From Aminipila sp032051575 (lineage in GTDB: Bacteria; Bacillota; Clostridia; Peptostreptococcales; Anaerovoracaceae): a stretch of DNA of 64,000 bases. A program made the position numbers and the translations under genes. Positions 26,165-34,724 of this stretch are shown here, piece by piece (the first letter of the stretch is position 1; each line of letters opens with the position of its first letter). Location of the stretch: NCBI RefSeq assembly GCF_032051575.1, contig NZ_DAMBYD010000010.1, forward strand, positions 124,001 through 188,000, in the 5' to 3' direction. Under the pieces are notes generated by a model. The model was not told the origin of the DNA. It did not search any database and saw only the letters and a list, made by a program, of their open reading frames with translations.

Positions 26165-27007
26165 TTACTCCACCTCACTTCCTGTTTCTTCTACTCCTTC
26201 TGAGAATGTGTTTGAGTTATCTATTGCCTCTTCTACTATGTCTTCTTCAGATACCTCTTCCGTATCTTCTTCTGGTTCTGGATAATAGAGAGCTTCTATA
26301 ATTTCCTCTTGCATATCAATAAACTTCTTTGTATTCTCTGGACTTCCACGATATACAAGTGATAAGTGGGATTTGGAATCTGCCTCTAGTTCTGCCAGAA
26401 TATTACCTTGCTCAGGGGTTACAAGGAGCGTTACTGTTGATGGAAGTTCTCTTTCATCTTCTGTTCCTTGTTCATTTGTATTAGCATCATATCCTGATGA
26501 GGCTGTTACAGAAATCACCTCTACATATTTAAGCTCTGCTGGGATAACTGTTGCACCTTGCTTTTTATAATCAGGTGCAATAATAGATACAATATCTCCA
26601 CTTTGTAGCTTTCCTGAAAGACCATTTGCAAAGGTCTTAATGGTTATGGACATTGCTTGTTTGCTTCCATCTAGATTATATAAATAGGCATTTTCAGCTG
26701 CTGGTATCTCTGATAATTTTGTATTTAAAATATAATCTCCGATTCCTAAATCTGAAACTACAAACTTACCGATCGCTGTTTCTTTGGTACGAATTACATT
26801 TTCAGGCAGATTAAATCCACCTACTTCTACTACTTGGACCATATCCTTTGTGATTTCATCACCTGATTTTATCTCCTTTGTCACACGGACAATTTCTGTC
26901 TTTTGACTAATCCCTTTATTAAATAATGGTGTAATACCAAAACATATAAGAAGTGACAATACGATACAAATCACTCCAACTACTGTTCTATTCCTTAAAA
27001 AACTCAT
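26165..27007 (-). CDS. CpaB/RcpC-like SAF-domain pilus protein
   Basis: A 280-residue protein with an N-terminal membrane anchor (VGVICIVLSLLICFGITPLF), then a SAF domain (VTKEIKSGDEITKDMVQVVE, IGDYILNTKLSEIP) and a second beta domain (LQSGDIVSIIAPDYKK). The last 45 residues are very acidic. CpaB/RcpC proteins belong to the outer portion of Tad systems; Gram-positive versions have the SAF fold without the secretin partner. The ATG is preceded by AGGAGG. Confidence 0.8.
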   Translation of the reverse strand: MSFLRNRTVVGVICIVLSLLICFGITPLFNKGISQKTEIVRVTKEIKSGDEITKDMVQVVEVGGFNLPENVIRTKETAIGKFVVSDLGIGDYILNTKLSEIPAAENAYLYNLDGSKQAMSITIKTFANGLSGKLQSGDIVSIIAPDYKKQGATVIPAELKYVEVISVTASSGYDANTNEQGTEDERELPSTVTLLVTPEQGNILAELEADSKSHLSLVYRGSPENTKKFIDMQEEIIEALYYPEPEEDTEEVSEEDIVEEAIDNSNTFSEGVEETGSEVE

Positions 27008-27019
27008 AGTATATTCCTC

Positions 27020-27448
27020 CTAATTTATAAAATATATGATTAAAAAACCTATCCCTAAAAAGGGAACAAGTGGCATAGATAGATTCTTTGACACTTGCTT
27101 TTTTATGATGATTGATGAAATTCTTAATGTGATATAAAATAATATCAATAAAGTAAGTCCTATTATTAACCCATAGATTCCTTTCCAAAATCCAAGGACA
27201 AACCCTACTGTGGCCGTTAGCTTAATATCTCCGCCTCCGATACTTTTTTCTTTAAACATTGCCGCTATAAGAAAAGGCAAAGCAATAAATATTCCTAATA
27301 GATTTGGATAAGTAAATTCTAGAAAACCTGTTAATACAAGGAGTACGCAGACCGTATCTGGAATTTCTCTTCTTTTAATATCTGTATAAGATGCTGCCAA
27401 AAGCAGAGAGAAAAACAGCACCCCTTGTAGGATGCTATTAGCTTGCAT
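27020..27448 (-). CDS. Tad prepilin peptidase (A24A, TadV/CpaA-like)
   Basis: A 142-residue polytopic membrane protease. The two catalytic aspartates are in YTDIKRREIPD (about D22) and GGGDIKLTATVGF (about D74). It is about the length of short TadV peptidases, lacking the methylase domain. It would cut the leaders of pilin-like proteins, including the DUF6133 and TadE-type proteins nearby. Its ATG overlaps the stop of the preceding pilin-like gene and has no strong ribosome site, so coupling is likely. Confidence 0.8.
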   Translation of the reverse strand: MQANSILQGVLFFSLLLAASYTDIKRREIPDTVCVLLVLTGFLEFTYPNLLGIFIALPFLIAAMFKEKSIGGGDIKLTATVGFVLGFWKGIYGLIIGLTLLILFYITLRISSIIIKKQVSKNLSMPLVPFLGIGFLIIYFIN

Positions 27449-27668
27449 AGTTGAACATTTCTTTGATTCGCTCTTCTAATGTCGGCATAACCACTTCACC
27501 GAATAATGCATACAATCCAGCAAGTAGCAATGCTCCTAAAACTACAGCAATAAGGATTTTAACTGCTGTATCGATATATCCTTCTCCACGGTTATTGCTT
27601 GCTGCATTTTTTACAGCCACTGCTTGTCTTTCTAAAAAGCTCTTTGTTTTTATCATTATCTTATTCAT
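27438..27668 (-). CDS. DUF6133 pilin-like protein, copy A
   Basis: A 76-residue protein: basic leader, then NNRGEGYIDTAVKILIAVVL, one long hydrophobic helix (ending LYALFGEVVMP) and a short acidic tail. The size and GEGY-helix layout resemble Flp pilins. The start is placed at 27666-27668 (GGAGG seven bases upstream), not at an ATG 7 codons earlier. It is nearly identical in its core to copy B at 31677-31907. It lies right before the prepilin peptidase, so it is a strong candidate for the major pilin. Confidence 0.75.
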   Translation of the reverse strand: MNKIMIKTKSFLERQAVAVKNAASNNRGEGYIDTAVKILIAVVLGALLLAGLYALFGEVVMPTLEERIKEMFNYAS

Positions 27669-27681
27669 AGTAATCCTCCAT

Positions 27682-30600
27682 TTATTCAAAGTTGTAGTTA
27701 ACGGAATAGGTGATATTTGATTTGTTATACATACAGTTATGGTTCGTATAGTAATAAAATTCTAGTTTAGAGTAAACGCCAGCACCAAGACTTCTACTGA
27801 ATGTAATACCATTGCTTGTAGTTCCATAATCAAGCTGATCCCACTGCTTTGTTAACACATTATATCCTCGAACTCGGCCATGGTCACTTCCGCTATGTCC
27901 TGATACAGGTGGAACAGTAAAAGTATATTCTGTTATAGTTGCACCTTCTAATCCATTTTCTAAAATAACAGAATCTGGGCCTGTCAAAGTCATTCCTCCA
28001 CCACCATTGGAATCAGCAACAAAGAACACAATTGCTGCCCAAGGAGATTCTGCACCTGTGGAATCCATAGCCTTAACTCGAACTACATTTTTCCCTAACG
28101 GATATACCTGTTGTTCTGCATTACGCCCTTCCCAAATATAAGTGATTGGATCGTTATCTACATCAGTACTACTAGCTATAATAGTCACCTTTGTTCCAGG
28201 GGCAACACTATTTCCATTTGGAGTTCTACTAATTACAGGAGCCGTTGGAGCTGAGTTTACAATTGTAAAGCTTTTTTCTACCCATAGTGAATATGTTCCA
28301 GCTATATCTTTTGCTCGAACTCGGATAGTATGTTTGCCCACTGCATAGTAGTTATCAGCAGTTGTTCCTTCATATTCCAAGGTTGTTGCATCTCCATCTG
28401 CATCATTAGCAGTTGCCTTAATGTCAACAAAGAACTTACCATTTTTAACAGTTCTTGTTGGTGTGGTAGTTATCGTCACTGTTGGTGCTGAGTTTATAAC
28501 TGTAAAACTCTTTTCCATCCATGGTGAATATGCATCTGCTATATCTTTTGCTCGGACACGAATTGTGTGTGTACCTACTGAATAGTAGTTATCAGCTGTT
28601 GTTCCTTCATATTCCAAGGTTGTTGCATCTCCATCTGCATCATTAGCAGTTGCCTTGATATCAACAAAGAATTTACCATTTTTAACAGTTCTTGTTGGTG
28701 TGGCTGTTAGTGTTACTGTTGGTGCTGAATTTATAACTGTAAAGCTCTTTTCCATCCATGGTGAATAAGCACCAGCTATATCCCTTGCTCGTACTTTAAT
28801 GGTGTGTGTACCTACTGCATAGTAGTTATCAGCAGTTGTTCCTTCATATTCCAAGGTTGTTGCATCTCCATCTACATCATTAGCAGCTGCCTTAATATCA
28901 ACAAAGAACTTACCATTTTTAACAGTTCGGGTTGGTGTAGCTGTTAGTGTTACTGATGGTGCTGTATTAGTAATTGTAATAGTGTCATTGTAGGTGAATA
29001 TTCTACCTTCACTATCTGTAATTGTAGCTATAAGAGTAAATATCCCTACATCTGATATTGAAATCTTACCTCCATCATTTGCAAGTTCTCCACTAAAAGG
29101 GGCTGGTTCACTTACTTTTTCTAATGTCCACTGAACCTCATTATTACCAAGATTTTCAGAAGTGGATTCTACTTCAAACTCTTTGCCATAATGAATTGAT
29201 TCGGGCATTATAAAACTATACTCTACAACAGGCTTTATGGTTATGTTTTGTGAATGTGAGAAACTCCTTTTTAGAAAATCTGTCATTGTTGCAGTTAGAA
29301 CATATTCCCCTTCTTCAAGAAAAGTGATTTTTCCACCATGTGCATTTAAACTGCCATCAAATGCTTTATTTTCTGAAATAGGTTTACCGTCTTTTGTAAT
29401 ATTCCACTCCACTGGCATTACGTTATTGTTGCCATGTGTTCTAAAATCAATTATGCTGTCGGTGTACGCAAGAACAGGCAGTTCAAATCCTATGCTTAAC
29501 ACAGGAAGTACTTCCGTTTTACCACCCACTTCAAAGAGAAACACTCTGCCTGTTTCATCAGTAATTCTAGCTACTAATTCATATATGCCAGCTCTTTTGA
29601 ATCGAATATTTCCACCGTTATTATCTAACTTACCATCTACATAGGTTGACCAGTCCTGAAAACCAAAGGTATTATCAACAAGCCATTCAATCTTTAGTCC
29701 ATCAAGTTCTGTACTATCTACATCTACACTAATATCACTATCAGTATGAACATATTTAGGGAGTGTATAGCTCACGGATGGCACAGGATAGACTTTGAGT
29801 GCTTGCTCATAGTTATAAGTTCTTCCTCCATCATCAGTGAACGATGCCTTTAGAGTGTATTCTCCCTTCTGATTAAATTGGATCATTCCACCATCATTTG
29901 AAAGTTTACCAATGATGAAGTTAGTAAGCTCAACCTCCTTACCATCTTTTACAAGGGACCAATCAGCAACATGATCTCCGATTTCTCCAAATGTAGCTTC
30001 AATTTTTATGGTATCGTCTGTATGAAATATTTCGGGAAGATAAAAACCGGCTGAGCCTACAGGATATACTGTAATAGCTACAGTTTCCTTGAATACTCTT
30101 CCGGTCTTATCACTCAATGAAATACTTAGGTTGTATACTCCTTTTTCTTTAAAACGTATATTGCTTTCTCCTATTGAGATGTTGCCCTCAATGAAATCCT
30201 CAATGAAATCTTCAATAATAACTTCTTTGCCATTTTGAGTAAGTGACCATTGAATCTCCATTTCTTCTGCATTCTTTGTTTCTGTATTTAATGTGATAGT
30301 CTTGTCTGTATGGGTAATATTTGCAAGTTCCATTTTTATTTCTGCTAATGGATATACTGTAATAATATCTGATACTGTAACTTCTTTTCCTAACTCATCA
30401 GTAATTGTGGCACTTAGTTCATATACTCCATTAGTTTTAAATAATATTAAGCCGCCACTACTTGTAAGTTCCCCTGTAATTACAGTTTCAAGGTCTGTTT
30501 CTTTGCCATCTTTTTTAATCGTCCATATCAAGGAATTATCTCCTAGATTCTCAGTGACAAGATCCACAGCTACTGTAGTATCAGTATGTGCTGATTCAGG

Positions 30601-31659
30601 CAAATTAAATTTTGCTGATACAACTGGATAGATACTGACAGTCTGTTCACAGACAATCGTTCTACCTCTACCGTTTAATGCCGTAGCCGAAAATGTATAA
30701 CTACCTATAGACTTAATTTTAATTACCCCACCCTCTGCTTTCAATTCTCCATCTAACACAGAGGAAAGTTCAGTAGGAATACCATCTTTAGTAACTGTCC
30801 ACGCTACAGATTTTACATTACTGCTTGTTGGAATAATTTTTATTTCTTCTCCTACATAAGCAGTGTTTGGAAGTGTATAATCATATTTCGGTGCTGGCAC
30901 ATAAGATGAACCTCCATTTGATGATGAACCATTATCTGAAGGCTTATCTTCTCGATCCACATCAGGAGAATCTACAACATCTTCATCTATTTTATCAGTG
31001 GCTTCTTCATGCTCAATTACCTCTTTAATTTCATCATGCTTATCAAGGATTTCAAAGGCTTCACCTCGTGTTGCCTCTCCATCAGGACGTATTGTTCCGT
31101 CTGGATAACCAGAGATTATATTATAATGTTTGCCAGCACAGATATACTCACGATCTTCTTCTGTCAAATCATCTTCATCAGTAAACCCTGTATTACAGGC
31201 ACAATCCATATTATGTTCTTCCTTGCCTATAGCTCTAACTAGCATTTTGATCATTTCCAATCGAGTGATAGGCTCATCTGGAAAATATTTAGCACCATAT
31301 TCTTCTTTGATGATAATACCTTCATCAATAAGTGCCTCAATTTCTTTTTGAGCAAAATATCCTACAACATCTTCAAATACTATGTTAACCGTATTTGCTT
31401 CCTTTGGCTCAAGTTCCATGATTCTTGCTAAAAGAGCGGAAAATTCTCCTCTTGTAATTATTTCATCTGGATGAGAAAGTCCATCTGGATATCCATGAAT
31501 TACACCCTTTCTTGCAAGATTATTAATTGCATCTTCAGCCCAATGACCTACACTATCAGAAAATACAAACCTTGTTGCATAGGCAGAGCCTACAAAACTG
31601 GTAATTAAAATACAAATTACCAAAAGAATATTTATTATTCTCTTTGATTTATGATTCAT
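27682..31659 (-). CDS. Giant SLH-anchored adhesin with Ig-like repeats
   Basis: A 1325-residue exported protein. A signal peptide (MNHKSKRIINILLVICILIT...) is followed by three SLH motifs to about residue 225 (DSVGHWAEDAINNLARKGVI; YFPDEPITRLEMIKMLVRA; YPDGTIRPDGEATRGEA), which anchor the protein to cell-wall polymers. An acidic Ser/Gly linker precedes about seven Ig-like repeats of roughly 85-90 residues (pattern HTD...KDG...GG.I.FK..G.Y.L.A..TD..GR). Three almost identical 79-residue repeats and a fourth divergent one follow. It is flanked by two pilin-like genes in the Tad locus, so it may carry the tip or mating-contact function. Confidence 0.85.
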   Translation of the reverse strand: MNHKSKRIINILLVICILITSFVGSAYATRFVFSDSVGHWAEDAINNLARKGVIHGYPDGLSHPDEIITRGEFSALLARIMELEPKEANTVNIVFEDVVGYFAQKEIEALIDEGIIIKEEYGAKYFPDEPITRLEMIKMLVRAIGKEEHNMDCACNTGFTDEDDLTEEDREYICAGKHYNIISGYPDGTIRPDGEATRGEAFEILDKHDEIKEVIEHEEATDKIDEDVVDSPDVDREDKPSDNGSSSNGGSSYVPAPKYDYTLPNTAYVGEEIKIIPTSSNVKSVAWTVTKDGIPTELSSVLDGELKAEGGVIKIKSIGSYTFSATALNGRGRTIVCEQTVSIYPVVSAKFNLPESAHTDTTVAVDLVTENLGDNSLIWTIKKDGKETDLETVITGELTSSGGLILFKTNGVYELSATITDELGKEVTVSDIITVYPLAEIKMELANITHTDKTITLNTETKNAEEMEIQWSLTQNGKEVIIEDFIEDFIEGNISIGESNIRFKEKGVYNLSISLSDKTGRVFKETVAITVYPVGSAGFYLPEIFHTDDTIKIEATFGEIGDHVADWSLVKDGKEVELTNFIIGKLSNDGGMIQFNQKGEYTLKASFTDDGGRTYNYEQALKVYPVPSVSYTLPKYVHTDSDISVDVDSTELDGLKIEWLVDNTFGFQDWSTYVDGKLDNNGGNIRFKRAGIYELVARITDETGRVFLFEVGGKTEVLPVLSIGFELPVLAYTDSIIDFRTHGNNNVMPVEWNITKDGKPISENKAFDGSLNAHGGKITFLEEGEYVLTATMTDFLKRSFSHSQNITIKPVVEYSFIMPESIHYGKEFEVESTSENLGNNEVQWTLEKVSEPAPFSGELANDGGKISISDVGIFTLIATITDSEGRIFTYNDTITITNTAPSVTLTATPTRTVKNGKFFVDIKAAANDVDGDATTLEYEGTTADNYYAVGTHTIKVRARDIAGAYSPWMEKSFTVINSAPTVTLTATPTRTVKNGKFFVDIKATANDADGDATTLEYEGTTADNYYSVGTHTIRVRAKDIADAYSPWMEKSFTVINSAPTVTITTTPTRTVKNGKFFVDIKATANDADGDATTLEYEGTTADNYYAVGKHTIRVRAKDIAGTYSLWVEKSFTIVNSAPTAPVISRTPNGNSVAPGTKVTIIASSTDVDNDPITYIWEGRNAEQQVYPLGKNVVRVKAMDSTGAESPWAAIVFFVADSNGGGGMTLTGPDSVILENGLEGATITEYTFTVPPVSGHSGSDHGRVRGYNVLTKQWDQLDYGTTSNGITFSRSLGAGVYSKLEFYYYTNHNCMYNKSNITYSVNYNFE
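28258..28968. repeat. Three tandem 237-bp repeats within the adhesin gene
   Basis: Three consecutive 237-bp units encode 79-residue Ig-like/PKD-like modules (each N-[ST]-A-P-[ST]-V-T ... TPTRTVKNGKFFVDIKA ... YEGTTADNYY ... SFTVI). They differ at few positions, so copy number could vary by recombination. A fourth diverged copy follows at about 28257-28015. Confidence 0.85.
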
Positions 31660-31676
31660 TTTAAACTTTCCCCCTT

Positions 31677-31907
31677 TTAGCCTGCATAGTTAAACATTTC
31701 ATTGATTCGCTCTTCTAATGTTGGCATTACTACTTCACCAAATAATGCATAAAGTCCAGCAAGGAGCAATGCTCCCAAAACTACGGCAATTAAAATCTTA
31801 ACAGCTGTATCAATATATCCTTCTCCACGGTTATTACTAACTGCTACCTTTGCTGCAACAGCCTTTCTTGTTATAAATTCATTTGCTTTTCTTAAGATAT
31901 TTTTCAT
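31677..31907 (-). CDS. DUF6133 pilin-like protein, copy B
   Basis: A 76-residue protein nearly identical to copy A over the helix region (NNRGEGYIDTAVKILIAVVL, then GALLLAGLYALFGEVVMPTL). The leaders differ (FITRKAVAAKVAVS versus FLERQAVAVKNAAS). GGAGG precedes the ATG. It is the first gene of the pilus block. Two copies may encode major and minor pilins, or reflect a duplication that inserted the adhesin gene between them. Confidence 0.75.
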   Translation of the reverse strand: MKNILRKANEFITRKAVAAKVAVSNNRGEGYIDTAVKILIAVVLGALLLAGLYALFGEVVMPTLEERINEMFNYAG

Positions 31908-31940
31908 CCTGTTTCCTCCATTATTTTTATTTAACTTTCT

Positions 31941-32498
31941 TTAAATACTCATATTAATATCTTGTATCTGACTCTTTCCTTCAAAATCAATTTCTTTAAA
32001 TCCAAAACGATCTACATAATAAAACTCACTGCCATTGTCATCATATAGCTCAACTACATCAGACATTGACAGTGAGTGACCAGTAAACCCATGAGGATGA
32101 TTTAGATTAAACTTTGAATAGATAGATTCTAAATCATTTGTTTCTATTTCTCCTTCATATACAAGCTCATAGTTATTTTTATCTGGCTCTCCAAAGTTTT
32201 CTTTAAGTTCCTCATATCCTATAAACTTACATTCAGGACTTATATCAGCTCTTAGCTGCCAGATACGACAGTCTTTAAGAGGTACTGGTCTTTCATTATT
32301 AATAAGGAGTACACCTTCTTTTGAAAGTCTTTCAAATACACCCTCTGTCCATTTTGGTTTAAGTTTACGGTTACTAAGCCACTGACTGAATTCTTCATTT
32401 TGAAATATAGGATCTACTATTGCAGTATCATCTTCCACATATCCTGACGGATTTCCATAATAAAATATACATCCATTTTTTAGTTCAATTCCTGTCAT
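31941..32498 (-). CDS. YodL-domain-like ICE protein
   Basis: A 185-residue protein. The C-terminal half carries the YodL-type pattern: LESIYSKFNLNHPHGFTGHS followed by LSMSDVVELY, then EFYYVDRFGFKEI. The N-terminal half is unfamiliar (CIFYYGNPSGYVEDDTAIVD). YodL-type proteins are frequent on clostridial conjugative elements, often in the same operons as ArdA-like and DUF4314 proteins. Function unknown; an anti-defence or transfer role is only suspected. GGGAGG precedes the ATG. Confidence 0.65.
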   Translation of the reverse strand: MTGIELKNGCIFYYGNPSGYVEDDTAIVDPIFQNEEFSQWLSNRKLKPKWTEGVFERLSKEGVLLINNERPVPLKDCRIWQLRADISPECKFIGYEELKENFGEPDKNNYELVYEGEIETNDLESIYSKFNLNHPHGFTGHSLSMSDVVELYDDNGSEFYYVDRFGFKEIDFEGKSQIQDINMSI

Positions 32499-32515
32499 GA
32501 TTTACCTCCCATCAT

Positions 32516-33013
32516 TTAATCTCCATAGACAATATCCTCCATCATAATCCTTTCTTCTAATTCTCTGATGCAGATACCTGACATCTCAAAGATATCAATA
32601 ACAAACTTTGGTACATCGGCTATATCATAGTCATAATCTGCCTTCATCACTATAATTTCACCACTGTCTTCCTCAGTACAAGCACAAAGTTTTGCATCCT
32701 TTGGAATACCAGCTTCTTCAAGAAGATAATCTGGGACAATAATCTCATCAAATTCTTCAAATCTCTCACAGTAGGAGCAATCATGACATCTCCCACAAAT
32801 CCCTGCTAGATGAACGATTAATTCTTCCGAGAGATTTTTAAGCCCTTCTGCCACCTTTATAAGCTCCATTGCATTCATCGTTGTTTTCATAGCTACAACA
32901 GCATTCTCTAAGGTGTTAAATTCAATTTCTTCACACCCTGTAAGGTCTGCTGCATTAAGTATTTCATTTGGTAAACTAATGTTGTTGTCTAAAGATTCTT
33001 TAATCATTTTCAT
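32516..33013 (-). CDS. AbrB-like/cysteine-motif hypothetical protein
   Basis: A 165-residue protein with two stretches that resemble swapped-hairpin AbrB elements (ISLPNEILNAADLTGCEEIE and IIVPDYLLEEAGIPKDAKL), separated by helices and a CGRCHDCSYC cysteine cluster at about 95-104 that could bind zinc. The first ATG overlaps the stop of the adenine methylase (TAATG), so translation is coupled. It may regulate the operon or assist the methylase. Function not known. Confidence 0.55.
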   Translation of the reverse strand: MKMIKESLDNNISLPNEILNAADLTGCEEIEFNTLENAVVAMKTTMNAMELIKVAEGLKNLSEELIVHLAGICGRCHDCSYCERFEEFDEIIVPDYLLEEAGIPKDAKLCACTEEDSGEIIVMKADYDYDIADVPKFVIDIFEMSGICIRELEERIMMEDIVYGD

Positions 33014-33873
33014 TATAAAATTCCTCCTTGTTTTCCTATTCCATTTTTCATTTCAAATAAATTAATTTGTGATGGAGAATTTATCTCCCTTTCGTGCATA
33101 TCATAATTTGCCACCAGTATTTCAGGGAACTGGGCACCATTATCGTAGCGTTGTTTGATATTATTGATACGAGTATAGCTTTCAATCTGAATGTTAGGTG
33201 CATCATATAGCTCTCTGATAAAAGAACAATCATTGTAGGAAAGTAAGAACTTTCCCTCAATGCCCATTAAGGTATCTCGGAGTCTTATATGATCTTCTTT
33301 CTTAAATCCATCTTCACCAACATTTTTATAATACTTTTCTGTTTCAAAATACGGTGGATCTGCATAGAAAAAGCTGACAGGGCGGTCATATTGCCTTATC
33401 AGCTTTTCAAAATCTTTATTTTCAATCACTACTTTGCTAAGTCTTCTATGTGCCTGTTCAATTAAAGGAAAGTTGCCCCACATATCATGGGGTTGACTCC
33501 CATAGCTAGTAAGGCCTGATGCATAACTATAGCGAATCAATTGATAAAAATATGAGGCTCTTATTACATCACTTGTAGGACTGTCTCTTGCAACTGACTC
33601 CTTTACTATGTTAAAATCCTCTCGGGAATTTAACACAAAATATAGTGCATCTATTAATTCGTTTGGTTTCTCCCTTACACAGCGATAGAGGTTCGTTAAA
33701 AGACCATTAAAATCGTTATATACTTCAAAATCATTGCCTGGTGGCTTATGAAATAGTACCCATCCACCTCCTCCAAACACTTCTATATATCGTTCATAAT
33801 ATAAAGGAAAGAGAGATACAATTAATTCTCTTAAAGATTTCTTACCACCTATCCAGCTCATAAAACTATTAAT
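33013..33873 (-). CDS. D12-class DNA adenine methyltransferase (Dam-like)
   Basis: About 286 residues. SWIGGKKSLRE near the N-terminus is the SAM-binding motif (x-GGK), EVFGGGGWVLFHKP is motif I-like, and YADPPYFE is motif IV of N6-adenine methylases. No restriction enzyme is adjacent, so it is an orphan methylase, perhaps to evade host restriction. The ATG at 33859-33861 has no ribosome site. The in-frame ATT at 33871-33873, reading I-N-S-F-M-S-W-I-G-G-K-K, lies at a proper distance after GAGAGGTG and gives the N-terminus usual for the family. An ATT start is proposed. Confidence 0.75.
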   Translation of the reverse strand: MNSFMSWIGGKKSLRELIVSLFPLYYERYIEVFGGGGWVLFHKPPGNDFEVYNDFNGLLTNLYRCVREKPNELIDALYFVLNSREDFNIVKESVARDSPTSDVIRASYFYQLIRYSYASGLTSYGSQPHDMWGNFPLIEQAHRRLSKVVIENKDFEKLIRQYDRPVSFFYADPPYFETEKYYKNVGEDGFKKEDHIRLRDTLMGIEGKFLLSYNDCSFIRELYDAPNIQIESYTRINNIKQRYDNGAQFPEILVANYDMHEREINSPSQINLFEMKNGIGKQGGIL

Positions 33874-33879
33874 ACTTCA

Positions 33880-34218
33880 TCACCTCTCTCTTACCTCTTT
33901 ATCAAGGTCTAATCTCATTTGTCCGTTTGCATCTGGAAAATGCTCCAAAGCTTTGACTAGCCCTCTCTTTGCTTTTGCAATTTCTCTAATTCGACTTGTC
34001 ATCTGACCTATACTTGCAAGCAGTTCCTTTCTATCAGCAGCATAATAATATCCATTGTCACCACTGCATATGGGATTGCCATCATTTCTTAACTGATTGA
34101 CAACTTTCCTAACAGTTCTTGAACTGATGCAAAATCTACTTTGCAGATATGCACTGGGGACTGCCTTAGAGGTCCCTGTATGATACTCTTTAATATAAAA
34201 TAAAAAATCATGTTCCAC
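33880..34218 (-). CDS. Winged-helix/HTH-type ICE regulator
   Basis: A 112-residue protein: SAYLQSRFCISSRTVRKVVN with NQLRNDGNPICSGDNGYYYA is a winged helix-turn-helix followed by a wing, and the last 50 residues form a helical segment. The start is GTG at 34216-34218, with AAAGGAGG seven bases upstream. It is the first gene after two terminators, so it heads the operon with the methylase. It may control that operon. Related proteins are common on clostridial ICEs and phages. Confidence 0.65.
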   Translation of the reverse strand: MEHDFLFYIKEYHTGTSKAVPSAYLQSRFCISSRTVRKVVNQLRNDGNPICSGDNGYYYAADRKELLASIGQMTSRIREIAKAKRGLVKALEHFPDANGQMRLDLDKEVRER

Positions 34219-34281
34219 CTCCTCGCCTCCTTTCTCATGCCATGTTTCATAACACTGTGGATATGATTGTTTTTTGGCAAC

Positions 34282-34330
34282 AAAAAAAGGCCGACTGCTA
34301 TGCTGTAAATTACAGCAAACAATCGGCCTT
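34282..34330 (-). terminator. Intrinsic terminator, second of a pair
   Basis: Stem AAGGCCGA/TCGGCCTT (34287-34294 and 34323-34330) with the inner arm TGCTGTA/TACAGCA; on the minus strand it runs into seven Ts. It is the second terminator upstream of the HTH gene. Confidence 0.75.
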
Positions 34331-34347
34331 ATCTGTTTTTAGGTATT

Positions 34348-34371
34348 AAAAAAACACGGACATATTCCGTG
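34348..34371 (-). terminator. Intrinsic terminator right after the 34.4-kb gene
   Basis: Minus strand: CACGGA/TCCGTG stem (34355-34360 and 34366-34371) followed by seven Ts (34348-34354). It begins at the stop codon of the 95-residue gene. Confidence 0.8.
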
Positions 34372-34659
34372 CTACCTTAGTACACCAAGTTCTCTTAATA
34401 GCTTGATGCTATCTCTTATTCCTTCCATATAAATAAATTTTTGCATCTCCCTTTCTATAAATTGGGATATATCTTTATAGTCTTCAATCTGCCTCCTTAC
34501 TTCTTTTGGGATATTAGTATTTTCATATAGCTTAATACTTAATTCCTTTACTGCTTCAACACCTTGTTTTACTTCCTCATTTTCCTTAATCAATAGAAAG
34601 TATGCTACTTCTAATCTCTCATTTACTGCATTGTTAAGTATCTCAGTGATATCTTCCAT
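34372..34659 (-). CDS. Small helical ICE protein (DUF6809-like)
   Basis: A 95-residue, almost all-helical protein (MEDITEILNNAVNERLEVAY ... IEREMQKFIYMEGIRDSIKL). I faintly recall similar small helical proteins of clostridial ICEs, but the family number is a guess. The start at 34657-34659 is used because AAGGGGGTGG lies just upstream; the longer reading frame from 34683 starts within that site. It is the last gene of its operon, followed by two terminators. Confidence 0.45.
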   Translation of the reverse strand: MEDITEILNNAVNERLEVAYFLLIKENEEVKQGVEAVKELSIKLYENTNIPKEVRRQIEDYKDISQFIEREMQKFIYMEGIRDSIKLLRELGVLR

Positions 34660-34724
34660 GATGCCACCCCCTTCAAGCACCACAATATATCACAAGTTGT
34701 TGAACATATCTATTAGAATATTTA

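Noticed and set aside
28015..28968. CRISPR or minisatellite
   Set aside because: The 237-bp units are in frame and encode Ig-like modules of the adhesin.
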